Assembly: GCF_024297185.1 (NCBI RefSeq) | Contig: NZ_JANCTD010000001.1 | Coordinates: 755,396 to 819,395 of the forward strand | Source: Lewinella sp. JB7 | GTDB lineage: Bacteria > Bacteroidota > Bacteroidia > Chitinophagales > Saprospiraceae | Direction: 5' to 3' | Length of the DNA: 64,000 nucleotides | Shown: piece after piece, positions 1 to 7,915 of the stretch | Layout of the letters: every line of letters begins with the position of its first letter | Position numbering within the stretch: the first letter of the stretch is position 1 | The notes under the pieces: generated by a model | What the model was told of the DNA's origin: nothing | Databases searched by the model: none | Seen by the model: the letters and a program-made list of their open reading frames with translations, nothing else | Position numbers and translations under genes: made by a program

Positions 1-221
1 TACAGCCCTTCCTGGTCAAAAACAGTTCCCTGATGCAGGGCTTCATCGTCTTTGATTACGCAGACAAATATCCCGCCGGCATCAAGCAACTCGCCCAGTG
101 GCTAGGGGAAGATAAACTGACCCATACCGAGACGGTCCGCGAAGGATTCGACAACATTCCCCAGGCCTTCCTCGACCTTTTCGACGGCAAGAATACGGGC
201 AAGATGGTGGTGAAAATCTAA
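1..221 (+). CDS. MDR-family NADP-dependent oxidoreductase, C-terminal fragment
   Basis: The reading frame is open from position 3 and ends at the TAA at 219-221, so only about the last 72 residues are inside the window. The tail (QGFIVFDYADKYP, then QLAQWLGEDKL, then a DNIPQAFLDLFDGKNTGKMVVKI-like ending) is the typical C-terminus of zinc-independent medium-chain oxidoreductases of the leukotriene-B4 12-hydroxydehydrogenase/CurA type, which reduce enones and related carbonyls with NADPH. The final 'G-K-M-V-V-K' strand closes the substrate-binding lobe. The next gene (alcohol dehydrogenase) starts 42 nt downstream on the same strand, so the two may be co-transcribed. The family call is fairly safe; the substrate is unknown. 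Confidence 0.75.
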   Translation, partial: QPFLVKNSSLMQGFIVFDYADKYPAGIKQLAQWLGEDKLTHTETVREGFDNIPQAFLDLFDGKNTGKMVVKI

Positions 222-262
222 AATGTAAAATTTTCAATTTCAAATTTCAAATTTTCAATTTC
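222..262. repeat. AT-rich TTTCAA-type short repeats between two oxidoreductase genes
   Basis: The 42-nt spacer is almost pure A/T plus C and repeats TTTCAA / AATTTTCAA units four times, in contrast to the GC-rich flanks. It directly abuts the ATG at 264. It may be an AT-rich leader that keeps the start codon unstructured; no promoter box or terminator stem was found in it. Confidence 0.5.
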
Positions 263-263
263 T

Positions 264-1424
264 ATGAACAACTTTCAATTCCAGAACCCCACCAAGATCA
301 TATTCGGTAAGGGGCAAATCGCCAAGCTGAACGATGAGCTTCCTCGCGACGCTAATATCCTCCTGCTCTACGGCGGCGGCAGCATCAAGCGCAACGGCAT
401 CTACGATCAGGTCATTTCCGCCCTCGGCGACCGCAAGGTGGAAGAGTTCGGTGGCATCCCCGCTAACCCGGAATACGCGATCCTCATGGAAGCCCTGGCC
501 GTGATCAAGGCCCGCGATATCGATTACATTCTCGCCGTCGGCGGAGGATCGGTGATCGACGGGGCTAAATTTCTCTCCGCCGCCGCGCTGTACGAAGGTG
601 ACGAGCCCTGGGATATCCTTACTCAGAACATATCCACCAAAAAGGGAATGCCCTTCGCGACCGTCCTGACCCTGCCGGCCACCGGCTCGGAGATGAATTC
701 GGGCTCCGTCATTACCCGCGCCGAAACCAAGGAAAAACTGGTTATGGGCGGACCGGGACTGTTTCCCACCTTCTCCATCCTGGACCCCGAGGTCATCCAC
801 TCGATCCCCCAACGCCAGTTGGCCAACGGCATTACCGATGCCTTCACCCACGTGCTGGAGCAGTACATGACCTATCCCACCGGAGCCTACCTCCAGGACC
901 GGCTTTCGGAAAGCATCCTGCAGACCCTGATCGAAGTAGCGCCCAAAGTGCTGGAAGACCCAACCGATTACACCGCCGCCTCCAACTTCATGTGGAGTTG
1001 CACGATGGCCCTCAACGGACTGATCTCCAAAGGGGTACCCACCGACTGGGCCGTGCACATGATGGGCCACGAGCTTACCGCCCTCTACGGCATCGACCAC
1101 GCCCGCACCCTGGCGGTGATCGCCCCCAGCCACTATACCTACAACTTCGAAGCGAAGAAGGAGAAACTGGCGCAGTACGGCGAACGCGTCTGGAACATCA
1201 CCGCGGGAACCACGGAAGAAAAGGCCCGGGCCGCCATTGCGCGGACGGAAGAATTCTTCCACGAACTCGGCATCGACACCAAACTTTCGCAGTACACCGA
1301 CGATTACGAGGGCACGGGCGAGGAAGTCGCCAAGCGATTCAACGAGCGAGGCTGGAAGGGACTCGGGGAGCACCAGACGCTCCAACCTGCCGACGCGGAG
1401 CAGATCGTGAAAATGGCTTACTGA
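264..1424 (+). CDS. yqhD: Iron-containing (group III) alcohol dehydrogenase, YqhD-like
   Basis: The 386-residue product matches the usual length of YqhD-type NADPH-dependent aldehyde reductases, which detoxify short-chain and lipid-peroxidation aldehydes in the cytoplasm. It has the N-terminal 'NPTKIIFGKGQI' strand, the dinucleotide-binding GGGSVIDGAKF motif (about residues 93-103), and the metal-binding helices NGITDAFTHVLEQYM (Asp and His ligands, about 188-202) and HMMGHELTALYGIDHARTLA (His ligands, about 265-285). The start is fixed by the conserved N-terminus. Flanked by an MDR reductase and a DJ-1/PfpI protein, it fits a carbonyl-stress cluster (inference). Physiological substrate and exact orthology to YqhD rather than another group III enzyme cannot be settled by eye. 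Confidence 0.88.
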   Translation: MNNFQFQNPTKIIFGKGQIAKLNDELPRDANILLLYGGGSIKRNGIYDQVISALGDRKVEEFGGIPANPEYAILMEALAVIKARDIDYILAVGGGSVIDGAKFLSAAALYEGDEPWDILTQNISTKKGMPFATVLTLPATGSEMNSGSVITRAETKEKLVMGGPGLFPTFSILDPEVIHSIPQRQLANGITDAFTHVLEQYMTYPTGAYLQDRLSESILQTLIEVAPKVLEDPTDYTAASNFMWSCTMALNGLISKGVPTDWAVHMMGHELTALYGIDHARTLAVIAPSHYTYNFEAKKEKLAQYGERVWNITAGTTEEKARAAIARTEEFFHELGIDTKLSQYTDDYEGTGEEVAKRFNERGWKGLGEHQTLQPADAEQIVKMAY

Positions 1425-1450
1425 GCCGAGCCTTCCGTGCATACCATTTT

Positions 1451-1470
1451 GGCGGGAACGCAGGAGCCAT
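1451..1470 (+). repeat. Copy 1 of dispersed 20-nt GC-rich intergenic element
   Basis: Reads GGCGGGAACGCAGGAGCCAT and fits the consensus GGCGGGNNCGCGGGAGCMAT shared by six intergenic sites in the window with one change. It ends 38 nt before the ATG of the DJ-1/PfpI gene, the same gap as copy 6 before the M14 peptidase gene. Confidence 0.5.
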
Positions 1471-1508
1471 CCATGCATAACCCGCCGTAAACTATCAATC
1501 CATTCAAC

Positions 1509-2186
1509 ATGAACGTACTATTCGTACTCACCTCCCACGATAAGCTGGGAAACACCGGTAAGCAGACCGGATTCTGGATCGAGGAGTTCGCCGCTCCTTA
1601 CTACACCCTGCTCGATAAGGGGGTCAATATCACCGTAGCCACCCCGAAGGGAGGTAAGGCACCCATCGACCCCAGCAGCGATACCGAAGACGCCCAGACC
1701 GAAGACACCAAGCGGTTCAAGCAGGACGAAGCCGCTCAGCGGGTGATCAACAACACCAAAAAGCTGAGCGAGGTCTCCGCCGCGGACTTCGATGCGGTCT
1801 TCTACCCCGGCGGCCACGGTCCGCTCTGGGACCTTGCCGGGGATGAGACCTCCATCAAACTGATCGAAACCTTCAATGAGCAGGAGAAGCCCGTGGCTTT
1901 CGTCTGCCACGCCCCGGCCGCGCTCAAGGGCGTCAAGGGTACCGACGGCCAGCCACTCGTGAAGGGCCGTCAGGTTACCGGTTTCACCAACAGCGAGGAG
2001 GAGGCCGTGCAGTTGACCGAGGTCGTGCCCTTCCTGGTGGAGGATATGCTTAAGGAAAACGGCGGCATCTACTCCAAGGCCGCCGACTGGAACGTACACG
2101 TCCTGCAGGACGGTAACCTCATCACCGGTCAGAACCCGGCCAGTTCGCACGAGGTGGCGGAGAAACTGTACGCGGCGCTGCGGTAG
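1509..2186 (+). CDS. DJ-1/PfpI family protein (class I glutamine amidotransferase-like, Hsp31-like)
   Basis: This 225-residue cytoplasmic protein has the DJ-1/PfpI fold with the nucleophile elbow FVCHAPAAL (Cys133-His134) and the conserved Glu near residues 25-26 (FWIEEFAAPY). It also carries FYPGGHGPLWDL (about 98-109), typical of the Hsp31/YhbO-like branch with proposed glyoxalase III, protein deglycase or chaperone activity. The length and the long insertion after ATPKGGKAPIDP fit the Hsp31-like subgroup. It follows the YqhD-like gene with an 84-nt gap and is closed by a strong terminator, so it is the last gene of this block. Which activity it has in vivo is undecided; the literature on deglycase activity is disputed. 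Confidence 0.88.
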   Translation: MNVLFVLTSHDKLGNTGKQTGFWIEEFAAPYYTLLDKGVNITVATPKGGKAPIDPSSDTEDAQTEDTKRFKQDEAAQRVINNTKKLSEVSAADFDAVFYPGGHGPLWDLAGDETSIKLIETFNEQEKPVAFVCHAPAALKGVKGTDGQPLVKGRQVTGFTNSEEEAVQLTEVVPFLVEDMLKENGGIYSKAADWNVHVLQDGNLITGQNPASSHEVAEKLYAALR

Positions 2187-2206
2187 GCATCGTCGGCAGT
2201 CTTTTA

Positions 2207-2246
2207 CGAAACCCGCATCTCCGAAAGGGGATGCGGGTTTTTTCGT
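2207..2246 (+). terminator. Intrinsic terminator after the DJ-1/PfpI gene
   Basis: The arms AACCCGCATCTCC and GGGGATGCGGGTT enclose a GAAA tetraloop and are followed by a run of T (2238-2243). The stem starts about 20 nt after the stop codon. This is a textbook Rho-independent terminator. Confidence 0.92.
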
Positions 2247-2506
2247 AGCGCGGGGGAGGTACGATGGCTATTGTAGGGAAAGCCCCCGGCCTGTATCTTT
2301 AGAGGAGAGGGAACTTCGGTAGTGGTCGACCCGGAATCAACCGGTGGCCTTACCGCGCTAGAACCGTCCGAACTCTCATTCGATCCCACACGCCGACGGC
2401 ACCCGAACCCGAATACGCTACGGCGGCCCCGATCCTGCCCTCCGTATCGATGATCGGTCATGGGTTCACCGAGGGAACACCGTTGCGCGCCCTTCAACCC
2501 TTCATC
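2247..2506. other. Intergenic leader before the giant kinase/cyclase gene
   Basis: About 260 nt between the terminator and the preferred ATG at 2507. The only promoter-like signal is TATCTTTA at 2293-2300, one base off TAnnTTTG, which would leave a 5' leader of roughly 200 nt. An in-frame ATG at 2450 would add 19 residues but that extension shows no domain-like features. Confidence 0.35.
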
Positions 2507-5500
2507 ATGCCGACCGACTCTCCTACACCCGAGCTCCTGTTCCACTCCGAGCGGACACAGATTCTCCGGGTACCCGCGCAGGCGGAACGGGCAGCCTCGG
2601 TACTGAAGGTGCTGAATCTACCCAATCCCACCGCCGAGCAGGTACACGAGTTCTACAACGAATGGCGGGTGTTGCGTACGGTGGACCGTCCCGGTATCCG
2701 GCCGGTGCTGGAAAAACTGACCTACGGGGGAAAGCCGGCCATGCGTTTGGCCTACATCGAAGGCAGGACGCTGCGGGAAGTGGCGCAAGAACCTATGCCC
2801 CTTGCGACCCTGCTGGACTACGCGATCCAGTTAAGCGAAATTCTGGAGGAGCTTCACCGGTCGGACATCATTCATAAAAACGTATGTCCGGACAACGTAA
2901 TGGTCGAAACGGCTTCCGGAGCAGTCTGGCTCATTGACTACGGGATCGCCACCCGCCTGAACGTGAAGGCCACCTATCTCGGCAGCCCCGAACACATCGC
3001 CGGTAACCTGGCCTACATCTCTCCCGAACAGACCGGACGTATGAACCGGACGCTCGATCACCGCAGCGACTTTTACTCCCTCGGCGTATGTCTGTACGAA
3101 CTATGGACGGGCCGCTTGCCCTTTCTCTCCTCCGACGCGCTCGAACTCGTACACTGCCATCTGGCCGTGGTACCCACGCAGGCGCGGGAGTGGATTGCCC
3201 GCCGCAAACCGATCGACGCCGCCGAAGAGGCTTTCTCCCGGATCCTCCAAAAGTTGTTGCGCAAAAACGCGGAAGATCGCTACCAATCCGCGCGGGGCAT
3301 TCGGGCGGACCTCGACTGGTGCCGATCGAATATCGATCGTCCCGCGGGGGCCGCGGCTTTTTGTCCGGGGCGGGGTGATTTCAGCGAACGGTTCGAAATT
3401 CCGCAGCAGCTGTACGGACGGGAAGCGGAAATTAAGTTCCTGATCGATACCTACCGCAAAACCGGCGGGGGCGTTACTCAATTGCTCCTCGTGAGCGGAC
3501 ACTCGGGGGTGGGAAAGTCCGCCCTGGTGTACGAAATCCACAAACCGCTGACGGAAAGTAAGGGCTACTTTATCGAGGGGAAGTTCGACCAGTACCAGCG
3601 CAATTTTCCCTACTATGCCTGGATTCAGGCCTTCGATAATCTGGTCCAACTGCTGCTGACGGAGTCCCCGGTCCGGCTGGAGCGGTGGAAGCGTACCTTT
3701 CTGAGGGCACTGGCCGGGCGGGGCAGGGTACTGACCGAACTGATTCCGTCGCTGGAAAAGATCATCGGGCCGCAACGGGAATTACCGGAGTTGCCCCCGC
3801 GGGAAAACCAACAGCGCTTCCATACGGTACTCACTCAGTTCGTTCGCACCGTCGCCCGGCCCCGGCATCCGCTGTTCGTATTCATCGATGATTGGCAGTG
3901 GGCGGATGCCCCCTCCCTGGAAGTTCTGGAATTGCTTACCCGGTCATCGGATAGTGCGCTCATTATCACCGGCGCCTTTCGGGATAATGAAGTACCGACA
4001 AACCACCCGTTTCGGCGGTGCATCCGTCGGATCCGAGAGTCGGACTGTCGCGTGTCGGAGATCACCCTGGAAAGCCTCAGTACCGCCGATATCAATCGGT
4101 TGATCGCCGATACGGTAGGCTGTACCGTAGAAGAGGCCAGACCGCTCAGCCACCTACTGGCCGGCAAGACCAACGGCAATGCGTTTTTTCTGCGGCAGAT
4201 GCTACAATCCCTCTACGAGCGTGGGGGCATCGAACCGGTAGATGATCCCCGGACGGGTAAGCGCTGGAAGTGGGATATGGCGAAAATAACGGCCCTCAGA
4301 ATTACGGACAACGTCGTGGAACTCATGGTCGAGAAGATCAGCCAACAGCCCGCAGATACCCAGCGCGTACTGGATCTGGCTAGCTGCATCGGAACCCTTT
4401 TTCCCCTGCAAATCCTTTCGGTGGTGTACCAACGCGACGAGAGCGAAACGTTCGATCACCTCCAACCCGCCCTGCGGGAAGGGTTCATTCTACCCACCGC
4501 CGACCAGTTCGCCTTCGCCCACGATCGCATCCGGCAGGCGGTTTACTCGCGGGTGCCGGAAGAAAAGCGCGAGGGCGTACACTACGAGATCGGACAACTG
4601 CTCCTGGCCGGACTGCAAAACAAGCAGATCGCGGCCGATCGCTTGATTGATGTCGTCAACCACTATAACACCGGCCGGCGCCTGATCGAGCGGCCCGAGG
4701 AGCGCACGCAACTGGCGAAATTGAACTTGCGGGTCGGTATACAGGCGAAAAAATCCATCGCCAACGATTCCGCCTTTCATTATCTGCAAACCGGACTGGA
4801 GCTGCTGGGGGAGGACCCCTGGGATAAGGATTACGAGCTGACGTACGCCCTCTATCGTCACTTCGGCGAAGTACTGGCTATCACCCTGCACTTCAACCGG
4901 GCGGAGGCTGTCTTCAAAGAGGCCTTCGGAAGGGCCCGCCACCTGGCGGAAAAAGCGGAAATGGCCGAGTTTCTCCTGTGGATCAGCCTGCTGGAATTCA
5001 CCGACCTCAGCGGTATCCGCACGGCCAGCGAAGTGCTGGCGCTGTGCGGGTTTGACCTGCCCGAAGACGAGGCCGTACTCGGCCGGCGATTAGCCGGACT
5101 CGAACAACGGCTGGTCGAACAAATCATCCGGGACGGTCCGGAAGTCTTTCTTCAGCTGGCGGAAATGACCGACGAGAAAAGTCGCCTGGGTATGCGCATC
5201 CTCCCGAAGCTCCTGTTCGCGCTCAACCACCAGATCGGCCGGTTCACGCAGTACTATTTTACGGTCTGCAGCTCCGTGCTGTTCTGCCTCGCGCACGGGA
5301 AGAACCCTAATCTGCTGCCCATTCTGGCGCACTTCGGGAGCATCCTGGCCGCCAAGCACCGACGACCGGCGCTGGCGTACCAGATCGCCAGGGTAGCGGA
5401 CACTCTGGCGCTTGACTACCCTAATTTCCACGCCCGGGTGCAGTACATCAACCGGTCGGGATTGTGGTGCAGGATATACGGCGATCGGCTGGACCACCTT

Positions 5501-7804
5501 ATTCCCTTCTTCGAGGAGGGGCAGCGGATCGGATTGGAAAACGGCAATACGATCGGTGTCTCCATCTGTCAGTACGACATCATTATACACCGTTCCCGCC
5601 AGGGCTCTCCCATCCAGTCCGTCATCGCGGAATGTCAGGAATTCGAGCAGTTTGCGCGGAAAATGCAGTTCAGTCCCCTACTGGTGTACACGGTTCAGGA
5701 AAGGTATAAACTGAGTTACCTGCGGACCGGACAGCAGCAGTACCGCCTGCGCGACACCTTTTCGGAAGATGCTAGCCTGACGTTTTACGAGCAGCACATC
5801 AATAACGGCTGGCTCGGACACTGCAAACTGGCCCAGCACTTCTGGTGCCGGGAGTACCGGGAGGTGATACGAACGTACGCAGTCTACCGGGAAAATATTA
5901 AAGCCTGCGAGTCCAATATTCTGTGGGCCGATCACTATTTTTTTCTCGGCGTAAGCCTACTCGTTTCCCCACCGCCCGCGGAACCGGAGGTAGAAGAGCA
6001 GGACGGAAATCTGCTGACGGAATGCCGGGAACGCCTGGGCGGAATGGCCGCCGCCTGCCCCGCTAACTTCGCTCACAAGCACCACCTGCTGGAGGCGCTG
6101 TTCGCCAGCCGGAAGAAACCCACGCTGCGGGCCATCGGTCGCTACGAGCAGGCGATCACGACGGCCGAAGAATCCGAATTTCCGGCGATCGCGGCCCTGG
6201 CCCACGAATTTTTCGGCCGGTTCTGGCACCGACGTTCGTCCACGGAATATGCCCGGATCCACTTCAGTCACGCCCGTCGTTCCTACCGACGGTGGCAGGC
6301 CGACTACGTCGCGGACCGCCTGACCGAGGAATTCCCCGCCTATCTGCGCGAGGACACCCCCGCGGGAACACCCGCCACCACGGGCCGCAGCCCGCAACTG
6401 CTCGATTTGGCGAGTCTGCTGAAGGCTTCCCAAATCCTCTCCGGGGAGATCGTGCTCAGCAACCTCATCGCCAAGTTGTTGCCCCTTGTCATTGAAAACG
6501 CGGGAGCGGAACGGGGATATCTACTGTCCATCGCACGCCAACAATTCACGCTACTCGCCCGGGCTCAGGTCAATGACACCGTGGAAATCTACGATGCGGA
6601 TAGTGGGTCAAACACTCACCGGTTACCCTTCGAAATCCTTCACTACGTACTGAACAGCCGCGCGTATCTGGTGCTGCAGGACGCCACGCGGTCAGATCGG
6701 TTTTCGCACGATATATACGTTCAGCAAGTCCGCCCGAAGTCGGTGTTATGCTATCCGATATTCCGCAAGACCGAACTGAGTCACCTGATCTACCTGGAAA
6801 ATAATCTGTCGACGGGTGTATTCACCGAGCAGCGTCTGAAAATCCTACAGTCGCTCTCCGCCCAGATCGCCATATCCATCGATAATGCCCTGCTGTACAA
6901 GAATCTCGACGGCGCGCTACAGAAGCAACTCAAAATTACGGAAGCTTACAGCCGCTTCGTTCCCCATACCTTTTTGCGTACCCTCGGTAAGGAAAGTATC
7001 CTGGATGTCCGCTTAGGCGACCAGTCGCACCAGCGGATCACCGTACTGTTCTCGGACATCCGCGACTATACCCGGCTATCCGAAACCCTGAGTCCGGCGG
7101 AGAACTTCAACTTCCTCAACGCTTTCCTGAAACGGGTGGCTCCGGCGATCAACGAACACGATGGGTTCATCTGTCAGTACTTTGGCGATGGCATTATGGC
7201 TTTGTTTCTCGAACGGCCCGAAAATGCCCTGCGCGCCGCCCTGCACATGCAGGAAAGACTGCGCACCTACAATGAGGAGCGTTCGCGTAAGGGTCGCCAA
7301 CCCATTCGTATCGGAGTTGGCATGCACACCGGGACCACCATGCTGGGAATTCTGGGGGATGCTCACCACCAGCAGGCGACCGTCGTATCCGATACGGTGA
7401 ACACGGCTTCGCGGCTGGAGGGGTTGACCAAGTTTTACTACGCCGAGATCATCATCAGTCAGGCGGTTATGGACAGCCTGGAGTCCCACGAAGACTACCA
7501 CCATCGCTTCCTGGGAAAAGTGCAGGTCAAGGGTAAGCAAACGGCCCTCCCCGTGTACGAAGTCTTTAACGGGGATATACCCCAGCAAAGGGCGCTCAAG
7601 CTGGCGGCCGATCCCGATTTTCAGCGGGGCCTGGTCTACTACTTCGACCGTGAGTTCATCGAGGCCCTGTTTCACTTCAAACGTGCCCTGGAGCACTATC
7701 CCGAAGACTCCGTCATCAAACGCTACTTCAACAACGCCGCGCGACTGATCACCGAAGACGTGCCGGCGGACTGGACGGGCGCGGACGTGATGATGACGAA
7801 GTAG
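2507..7804 (+). CDS. Giant multidomain signalling protein: kinase-like domain, AAA ATPase, GAF, class III nucleotide cyclase
   Basis: The 1765-residue cytoplasmic protein has, in order: a Ser/Thr kinase-like domain (about 1-290; Lys34 in SVLKVL, Glu52, DYG at 144-146, SPEQTGRMNR activation segment); an AAA/STAND ATPase (Walker A GHSGVGKS at 331-338, Walker B LFVFIDDW at 456-463); a long helical, TPR-like region (about 780-1290); a GAF domain (about 1300-1465); and a class III cyclase (about 1505-1690) with metal Asp1517 (FSDIRDYT) and Asp1561 (FGDGIMALF) and the transition-state pair Asn1632/Arg1636 (VNTASR). The kinase catalytic loop reads His123-Lys-Asn125, so the HRD aspartate is Asn and phosphotransfer is doubtful. 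At the adenine-specifying positions I read Gln1557 and Thr1625 instead of Lys and Asp, so the product (cAMP, cGMP or none) is open. ATG 2507 is preferred over 2450 because the kinase-like fold begins there. The gene is monocistronic. Confidence 0.88.
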   Translation: MPTDSPTPELLFHSERTQILRVPAQAERAASVLKVLNLPNPTAEQVHEFYNEWRVLRTVDRPGIRPVLEKLTYGGKPAMRLAYIEGRTLREVAQEPMPLATLLDYAIQLSEILEELHRSDIIHKNVCPDNVMVETASGAVWLIDYGIATRLNVKATYLGSPEHIAGNLAYISPEQTGRMNRTLDHRSDFYSLGVCLYELWTGRLPFLSSDALELVHCHLAVVPTQAREWIARRKPIDAAEEAFSRILQKLLRKNAEDRYQSARGIRADLDWCRSNIDRPAGAAAFCPGRGDFSERFEIPQQLYGREAEIKFLIDTYRKTGGGVTQLLLVSGHSGVGKSALVYEIHKPLTESKGYFIEGKFDQYQRNFPYYAWIQAFDNLVQLLLTESPVRLERWKRTFLRALAGRGRVLTELIPSLEKIIGPQRELPELPPRENQQRFHTVLTQFVRTVARPRHPLFVFIDDWQWADAPSLEVLELLTRSSDSALIITGAFRDNEVPTNHPFRRCIRRIRESDCRVSEITLESLSTADINRLIADTVGCTVEEARPLSHLLAGKTNGNAFFLRQMLQSLYERGGIEPVDDPRTGKRWKWDMAKITALRITDNVVELMVEKISQQPADTQRVLDLASCIGTLFPLQILSVVYQRDESETFDHLQPALREGFILPTADQFAFAHDRIRQAVYSRVPEEKREGVHYEIGQLLLAGLQNKQIAADRLIDVVNHYNTGRRLIERPEERTQLAKLNLRVGIQAKKSIANDSAFHYLQTGLELLGEDPWDKDYELTYALYRHFGEVLAITLHFNRAEAVFKEAFGRARHLAEKAEMAEFLLWISLLEFTDLSGIRTASEVLALCGFDLPEDEAVLGRRLAGLEQRLVEQIIRDGPEVFLQLAEMTDEKSRLGMRILPKLLFALNHQIGRFTQYYFTVCSSVLFCLAHGKNPNLLPILAHFGSILAAKHRRPALAYQIARVADTLALDYPNFHARVQYINRSGLWCRIYGDRLDHLIPFFEEGQRIGLENGNTIGVSICQYDIIIHRSRQGSPIQSVIAECQEFEQFARKMQFSPLLVYTVQERYKLSYLRTGQQQYRLRDTFSEDASLTFYEQHINNGWLGHCKLAQHFWCREYREVIRTYAVYRENIKACESNILWADHYFFLGVSLLVSPPPAEPEVEEQDGNLLTECRERLGGMAAACPANFAHKHHLLEALFASRKKPTLRAIGRYEQAITTAEESEFPAIAALAHEFFGRFWHRRSSTEYARIHFSHARRSYRRWQADYVADRLTEEFPAYLREDTPAGTPATTGRSPQLLDLASLLKASQILSGEIVLSNLIAKLLPLVIENAGAERGYLLSIARQQFTLLARAQVNDTVEIYDADSGSNTHRLPFEILHYVLNSRAYLVLQDATRSDRFSHDIYVQQVRPKSVLCYPIFRKTELSHLIYLENNLSTGVFTEQRLKILQSLSAQIAISIDNALLYKNLDGALQKQLKITEAYSRFVPHTFLRTLGKESILDVRLGDQSHQRITVLFSDIRDYTRLSETLSPAENFNFLNAFLKRVAPAINEHDGFICQYFGDGIMALFLERPENALRAALHMQERLRTYNEERSRKGRQPIRIGVGMHTGTTMLGILGDAHHQQATVVSDTVNTASRLEGLTKFYYAEIIISQAVMDSLESHEDYHHRFLGKVQVKGKQTALPVYEVFNGDIPQQRALKLAADPDFQRGLVYYFDREFIEALFHFKRALEHYPEDSVIKRYFNNAARLITEDVPADWTGADVMMTK

Positions 7805-7835
7805 GACTTACGGGAGGTTCCTGCCGCTCCAGGGG

Positions 7836-7855
7836 GGCGGGCGCGCGGGAGCAAT
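7836..7855 (+). repeat. Copy 2 of dispersed 20-nt GC-rich intergenic element
   Basis: Reads GGCGGGCGCGCGGGAGCAAT, identical over 20 nt to copy 6 at 39240-39259. Similarity continues beyond the core: both are followed by a GAAAA tract and then CCTTCACCGGA (7877-7887 here). It lies between two convergent genes, so it is not simply part of a promoter. Confidence 0.6.
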
Positions 7856-7915
7856 GCGGAAAACGAAAGCCGTGCCTTCACCGGAACGGAAGCCACTACG
7901 GGACTTCTGCCGCCA

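Noticed and set aside
222-262. CRISPR-like or phage attachment repeat
   Set aside because: Units are 6-9 nt, contiguous and AT-only; there are no spacers, cas genes or integrase.
255-1478. 407-codon minus-strand frame opposite the YqhD-like gene
   Set aside because: It mirrors a clear enzyme gene and arises from the GC-rich third codon positions; its translation is low-complexity (Gly/Val/His/Asp-rich) without motifs.
2450-2506. Upstream ATG of the giant kinase/cyclase gene
   Set aside because: The 19-residue extension has no domain-like features and the kinase-like fold starts naturally at MPTDSPTPE.
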